Shown here: piece after piece, positions 6,284-9,888 of the stretch
Position numbering within the stretch: the stretch's first letter is position 1
How the letters are laid out: every line of letters starts with the position of its first letter
From: Alphaproteobacteria bacterium
GTDB lineage: Bacteria; Pseudomonadota; Alphaproteobacteria; Rickettsiales; JADKJE01
Direction: 5' to 3'
DNA length: 9,888 nt
NCBI GenBank assembly: GCA_016722515.1
Contig: JADKJE010000015.1
Coordinates: forward strand, 1 to 9,888
Position numbers and translations under genes: made by a program
The notes under the pieces: generated by a model
Databases searched by the model: none
What the model was told of the DNA's origin: nothing
What the model saw: the letters and a program-made list of their open reading frames with translations, nothing else

Positions 6284-7209
6284 ACGCCGGAATCGCCATG
6301 CTTTATAGCATAGAAGAAAGTAGAAATGATAATGCCTGAAAAGAAGCCTGCGGCAATTAATAAACGTCGATTTGGTTTTGTCTTCCTTCGTGGGTAATTC
6401 ATTGAATCAATCATAATGATTGGTACTGATGCCTTCAGTGAATTTAGATTTATCTCCTCGTACTCTTTTCTTGCCAGAAGATATTTCTGTTCTTTTACCG
6501 CCTTTTCCATTTCTAATTTTGATAGATTCAACATTTGATTGGCAAGTGCAATGGATCGATTACGGTCATTGAAAGCAGCAAGAAGGCTTGAGGCATGTAG
6601 CCATTCTTTGTAGGTCTCGTCGATGGCAACTTCCAATTTTTCCATACTGGTAGAATAGCGTTGGTCCTTAATCTCGGAGAACACATCCAAGGCGCACTTA
6701 ACTAATGCGTCCCCTCCAGATTTTGCTAGCCAAGGGGATCTTGCAGAATACATCACATTAATAACATTCGCTCGACTTTTCGCATCTGCTTCAACGTTAA
6801 TTGAATTAGTAATACTTTCAACAACATCATCGAATTCAATCCGATTTGCAGTGTCAACATGCAGCAATTTAAACAGCGGTGTATTTGCCCGGCCTGTGCT
6901 ATCAGGTATTTGCATCATCATAAATCGATTTATGACTCTCCTGGAAACTAGAATGCTTTGAAATAATTCTACATCATTACTCGGGGGTTTGGCGCCAATT
7001 AATGCGGCGGCAGCGGACATCTGACCTTCACCAGAACCTTTTGTAGGAATGAATTGAGCGCTGGCTATATAAACAGGTTTCGCAATAAAAACGGCATACA
7101 CTCCAGCAATGGCTCCTGCAACAATACCAGACAAAAGAATCACATTCCATTTGACAATGATATTCAATCCCAACTGTTTTAAATTGATTACATCAGAATC
7201 CTTATTCAT
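6280..7209 (-). CDS. Wzz-type polysaccharide chain-length determinant
   Basis: This 309-residue inner-membrane protein of the polysaccharide co-polymerase family sets the modal length of polymer made by Wzy. It has the typical layout: a short cytoplasmic N-terminus, a membrane segment at about 21-43, a first periplasmic strand (KPVYIASAQFIP), a large periplasmic domain with a helical, coiled-coil-prone region at about 180-255, a basic/proline-containing motif (YPRRKTKPNRR, about 272-282), a second membrane segment (284-301) and a short cytoplasmic tail. There is no C-terminal kinase domain, so it resembles Wzz rather than full Wzc. The start ATG 7209 overlaps the end of the polymerase gene by 8 bp (ATGAATAA, 7202-7209) and has a strong GGGAGG (7215-7220) placed 5 nt away inside that gene. 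Its partner is expected to be the Wzy-type protein encoded just upstream. Confidence 0.9.
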   Translation of the reverse strand: MNKDSDVINLKQLGLNIIVKWNVILLSGIVAGAIAGVYAVFIAKPVYIASAQFIPTKGSGEGQMSAAAALIGAKPPSNDVELFQSILVSRRVINRFMMMQIPDSTGRANTPLFKLLHVDTANRIEFDDVVESITNSINVEADAKSRANVINVMYSARSPWLAKSGGDALVKCALDVFSEIKDQRYSTSMEKLEVAIDETYKEWLHASSLLAAFNDRNRSIALANQMLNLSKLEMEKAVKEQKYLLARKEYEEINLNSLKASVPIIMIDSMNYPRRKTKPNRRLLIAAGFFSGIIISTFFYAIKHGDSGV

Positions 7210-8554
7210 GCAATCCTCCCTTGCTGAAAACTGATCTTGTTTCTATTTGGGATCTAAACCTGGAGCTTGCTTTGGCAAGCATAAAAAGGACTAAAGCGAA
7301 ATTAGGGTACGCTAGCCAATCATTGGTGAAAAAAATCCCAAAAGAAAAAACAAGAATAGCAAAATAGCTTCGGTTATTTGAAGCCAAAGAGCGAAAAGCT
7401 GCGATCAATTGAGACGTTTCCCAAATCAAGAATCCCAAAATCCCGCATTCTGCTAAGACAGAAAGATGAAGATTGAATGGCTCATTGATCATGCTATTGC
7501 CAATAGAGCCGCCGACCATTTCGTTAAACATTCCGCGATTCCAAAAAGGCAAAATAAACTTAGACATTTCGGTACTTGGCGTAATAGATACAAAAAAAGG
7601 CTGATGTTCAAAATATTGCCCACTAACCATTGCGCCAGCTCTACTTGTAAAATTCCCCAATCCTGAGCCGACCCAAAGATAGCTGTAATTAGATGCAATC
7701 ATTTGGTAATACTTTTGGATAGCCAAAATCTTAATCGGCGGATTATCAAAATTTAACATTAGCAAGAAAATATTGCCCATATATTCGATGTTCTCACCCA
7801 AAAAAAACACTAAAATGCCCAAGCTGGCAAATGTAACAGGGATGACAAATAGAGTCAGTCTCGATATTTCCATCAAGAACAACTCTCTCACAGAAAACGC
7901 AACAAACACAAGAGCCACAGTTAAACAAAATACGGCTACAGCAGACATCATACCTGGAAAAGTAGAAAACAATGCCGCTGCCGCTGCATATAAAAGGCTG
8001 TTCTTGACAGAATTGTCACTATATCGGATAAACAGAAAATATAAGGAGATCATCATAAGTGATACAGCGAGAGGTGATGAGAATCCGAAGAGAGTGCCCC
8101 CTAAAGCGTCCCCGGCACCAGCATATGCAGAAAATACGAAAATGGTCCCAAACTTTACTGCAAGTATTAAATACTGAGCCATCAACACACCACTTTCAAC
8201 AATAATAAAGAGCTTTAATCCAGAGAGAATATCATCTTTATCAAGCATCACGGAAAGCGCGAAGGCGGAGACGACGGTTGAAAGGTTAAAGCATGCCCAT
8301 GCCAAATTGTTAAGATTAGAGAAGTGTTGAATAAACGCAAAACAGCCAATGCAATGCGCAACAAAATAGCCTGCGAAAGGGGCGAATATATCACGCGTGC
8401 AACAAAGCTTATTTGTCTTTCTAATTTGCAAGATCGAGAAAAATACCAACAAGAGAGTGGCTAAATATCGATTGGGGGAGTGGACAATCATTAGAAGCCA
8501 AAACGACCTTGACGTAAAAAGGTCACGATTAGGCTGGATCGCATTCAAGGCCAA
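7202..8554 (-). CDS. O-antigen polymerase/ligase-family membrane protein (Wzy/WaaL type)
   Basis: This 450-residue polytopic membrane protein has roughly ten to eleven hydrophobic segments and one large extracytoplasmic loop (about residues 265-365), the architecture of Wzy polymerases and WaaL ligases. Family-like motifs are VGSGLGNF (295-302), just inside the loop, and NEPFNLHLSVLAECGILG (357-374), matching the N-x-x-L-x-x-L-x-E-x-G-x-x-G signature at the loop's end. Position between glycosyltransferases and a Wzz favours the polymerase role, which joins lipid-linked repeat units in the periplasm; sequence alone does not separate it from a ligase. The start is TTG 8554, one base after the TGA of the preceding glycosyltransferase. 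A second TTG lies two codons later and no ATG is near, so translation probably depends on coupling. The stop overlaps the Wzz-type gene by 8 bp. Confidence 0.85.
   Translation of the reverse strand: MALNAIQPNRDLFTSRSFWLLMIVHSPNRYLATLLLVFFSILQIRKTNKLCCTRDIFAPFAGYFVAHCIGCFAFIQHFSNLNNLAWACFNLSTVVSAFALSVMLDKDDILSGLKLFIIVESGVLMAQYLILAVKFGTIFVFSAYAGAGDALGGTLFGFSSPLAVSLMMISLYFLFIRYSDNSVKNSLLYAAAAALFSTFPGMMSAVAVFCLTVALVFVAFSVRELFLMEISRLTLFVIPVTFASLGILVFFLGENIEYMGNIFLLMLNFDNPPIKILAIQKYYQMIASNYSYLWVGSGLGNFTSRAGAMVSGQYFEHQPFFVSITPSTEMSKFILPFWNRGMFNEMVGGSIGNSMINEPFNLHLSVLAECGILGFLIWETSQLIAAFRSLASNNRSYFAILVFSFGIFFTNDWLAYPNFALVLFMLAKASSRFRSQIETRSVFSKGGLHE
7215..7220 (-). promoter_or_regulatory. Strong ribosome binding site for the Wzz-type gene
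   Basis: GGGAGG on the - strand lies 5 nt before ATG 7209, inside the last codons of the polymerase gene. It fixes the Wzz start and allows translation of Wzz in excess of the poorly initiated TTG-start polymerase. Confidence 0.7.
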
Positions 8555-8555
8555 T

Positions 8556-9410
8556 TCAAATACCTAAAAGTTTCTTCATTTTAAAGCGCCAAATATTATG
8601 CTGTACGAATTTAGCCGCAACTATAAAAATGAATCGAGATAGTGTAAATGGATGGCCGCGAAATTCCTGATATAAAAGCGGCAGTGATTCGATTTGCTTT
8701 AATCCTTTGCGGCGTCGGATTTGGTTTTCAATAAGAAGCGCGTTATATTGGTTTCGCATTTTCCAGTTCATTGAAACGGAATTCGGCTTTAGCCTATAGT
8801 GATACAAAAACTCTGCCGAATTAGCGAAATATACTGATGGATCTTCAGATACTCGTAGAACGAAATCCCAATCTTCTAAATATTTAAAGTTGTTGTTATA
8901 TGGATAGTCACGATACAAGTCAGAAGACGCCAAAATCGTTCCCGGCATCATAACACTCCGATTCCATAATCTGCGGAATCCAGCTCGTATTTCCTTATTT
9001 GACTGGGGGTAAATGATTTCTCCTACAAGATTTTTGTCTACGTCCATTAATTTAACATTTGACCCAATCATAACTCTCGGCTGATTACCAGCCAAGGAGA
9101 GTAATTTTTCAATCCTATCATTCGGGACAACATCATCGGCATCCATTATTAAAATGTATTGGCCTCGTGAAATGTCTACTGCTAGACTTCTTGCAGCAGC
9201 AGGACCCATTCCTCCTCCGCGAATCAACCGAATTCGATCATCAATTTCTGCTCTTTTTTCAGCAATTTGATAAGTGGAATCGGTTGATCCGTCATCAACA
9301 ATGATTAATTCGAAGCATTCGTGCGATTGTGATAGTATCGAATCTATGGCTTCGCCAATGAATTGTTCTTCATTTCTTGCCGCCATTATCACGGAAATGC
9401 TACTTGTCAT
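8556..9410 (-). CDS. GT2-family glycosyltransferase
   Basis: This 284-residue GT-A-fold inverting glycosyltransferase transfers a sugar from a nucleotide donor during repeat-unit assembly at the cytoplasmic face. The N-terminal SVIMAARNEEQFIGEAIDSI is the standard GT2 opening. LIIVDDGSTD (D39, D40) binds the nucleotide, QYILIMDADD supplies the DXD metal site (D90, D92), and YLEDWDF (E169, D170) fits the catalytic ED region. A basic, hydrophobic C-terminal tail (about 251-284) may contact the membrane. Start ATG 9410 overlaps the TGA of the upstream gene by 4 bp (ATGA, 9407-9410), and AAAGGA is placed 5 nt before it. The stop is one base before the polymerase TTG. The donor and acceptor sugars are not predictable. 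Confidence 0.92.
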   Translation of the reverse strand: MTSSISVIMAARNEEQFIGEAIDSILSQSHECFELIIVDDGSTDSTYQIAEKRAEIDDRIRLIRGGGMGPAAARSLAVDISRGQYILIMDADDVVPNDRIEKLLSLAGNQPRVMIGSNVKLMDVDKNLVGEIIYPQSNKEIRAGFRRLWNRSVMMPGTILASSDLYRDYPYNNNFKYLEDWDFVLRVSEDPSVYFANSAEFLYHYRLKPNSVSMNWKMRNQYNALLIENQIRRRKGLKQIESLPLLYQEFRGHPFTLSRFIFIVAAKFVQHNIWRFKMKKLLGI

Positions 9411-9888
9411 CTTGATCCTTTCCGTTTCATGTCCCGAATTTTTATAGCGAATGATTTAAAGACTTGAAACGCAAGCACAGGTATGAATACGCAAAAACCA
9501 ATGGCGTTTGTGTGCTGGTATACAATGCAAGCACGATCCAATTGTAATTGGATTAGTTTGCGATGAGAGGCTCCGCCCCATTGATACACTCCAACATCTT
9601 TATTGAATTTTTTGAACGTTTTTCCTTGATCCCACAATCTCCAGAACAAATCATAGTCTGCGCATATTTTATAGCGCAAATCATAAAATAGTACGTTGCT
9701 ATCTTGGAATTTTATGAAGGCGGATTGATGGCATAACGGCACTTTAAACCAAAAATCAAATTGTGATGATATCCGCTGTTGAATCCTAGACAATTTGCCA
9801 TCGCGGTTTTGAACCAACATGTTGCCATATACAACGGATGCGTCTGAATTCGCATTGCAGAAAGCTGCAGCATCAGAGAGTACATCAT
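9407..9888 (-). CDS. GT2-family glycosyltransferase, C-terminal part (5' end outside window)
   Basis: The frame is open to the right edge of the window, so the ATG at 9820 is internal; 159 codons plus the stop are visible. Immediately before that ATG the sequence reads ANSDASVVYGN, then MLVQNRDGK, the usual GT2 block after the DXD site. LCHQSAFIK matches the P-x-CHQ acceptor-site motif, and YKICADYDLFWRLW supplies the ADYDL catalytic-region motif, as in WcaE-like and related enzymes. The nucleotide-binding DDGS region and the DXD site lie outside. A hydrophobic segment near the C-terminus (AIGFCVFIPVLAFQVFKSF), followed by a basic tail, suggests membrane association. It is the most upstream gene seen of the - strand operon and overlaps the next glycosyltransferase by 4 bp. 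Confidence 0.85.
   Translation of the reverse strand, partial: DVLSDAAAFCNANSDASVVYGNMLVQNRDGKLSRIQQRISSQFDFWFKVPLCHQSAFIKFQDSNVLFYDLRYKICADYDLFWRLWDQGKTFKKFNKDVGVYQWGGASHRKLIQLQLDRACIVYQHTNAIGFCVFIPVLAFQVFKSFAIKIRDMKRKGSR

Noticed and set aside
7773..8177. Open frame of 134 codons on the + strand inside the polymerase gene
   Set aside because: It is antisense to a clear polytopic membrane protein; its polar, lysine/asparagine/threonine-rich translation is the usual complement of hydrophobic codons.
1..9888. CRISPR array, tRNA/rRNA, riboswitch or phage attachment site
   Set aside because: I found no regularly spaced repeats, tRNA-like cloverleaf ends, rRNA sequence, or recombinase gene with flanking att-like repeats.

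Overview
This is a bacterial chromosomal segment from a Gram-negative organism. The outer-membrane Wzi-like barrel and the Wzy/Wzz-type polysaccharide genes imply two membranes. The phylum cannot be fixed from the sequence, and no rRNA, tRNA or other taxonomic marker is present. Composition splits in two. Positions 1 to about 3215 are G+C-rich (near 60% by eye, with GC-rich third codon positions). Everything after about 3219 is much more A+T-rich (30-45% G+C in the lines I counted). The window therefore seems to run from a housekeeping-like segment into a transferred or fast-evolving surface-polysaccharide locus.

Left part, + strand: the 3' end of an AAA ATPase/DUF4143-type protein (3-560) is followed after 23 bases by a complete M20-family dipeptidase-like metallopeptidase (584-1981). 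A 1237-bp IS3-family insertion sequence (1979-3215) comes next. It has recognisable terminal inverted repeats and a 3-bp GAG target duplication. It landed exactly between the last sense codon and the original TAA stop of the peptidase, and its terminal TGA now acts as the stop, so the peptidase protein is unchanged. Inside the IS, orfB is intact (D,D(35)E catalytic triad). orfA carries three single-base indels. A textbook -1 frameshift signal (A7 heptamer, 5-nt spacer, 10-bp stem) is preserved.

Middle: a decayed hexapeptide-repeat acyltransferase (about 3339-3839, + strand) with at least two frameshifts, then a 213-bp non-coding stretch holding two small inverted repeats.

Right part, - strand (read from right to left): a compact polysaccharide operon. 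The order is GT2 glycosyltransferase (cut by the window edge), second GT2 glycosyltransferase, Wzy/WaaL-type O-antigen polymerase or ligase, Wzz-type chain-length determinant, WecG/TagA/CpsF-type (GT26) glycosyltransferase, Wzi-like outer-membrane protein. Neighbouring genes overlap by 4 or 8 bp or are 1 nt apart, except for a 41-nt gap before the Wzi-like gene. The likely division of labour is that the glycosyltransferases build a lipid-linked repeat unit, Wzy polymerises it, Wzz sets chain length, and the Wzi-like barrel helps attach or organise the polymer at the cell surface. The flippase, export channel, initiating transferase and sugar-nucleotide genes are not in this window.
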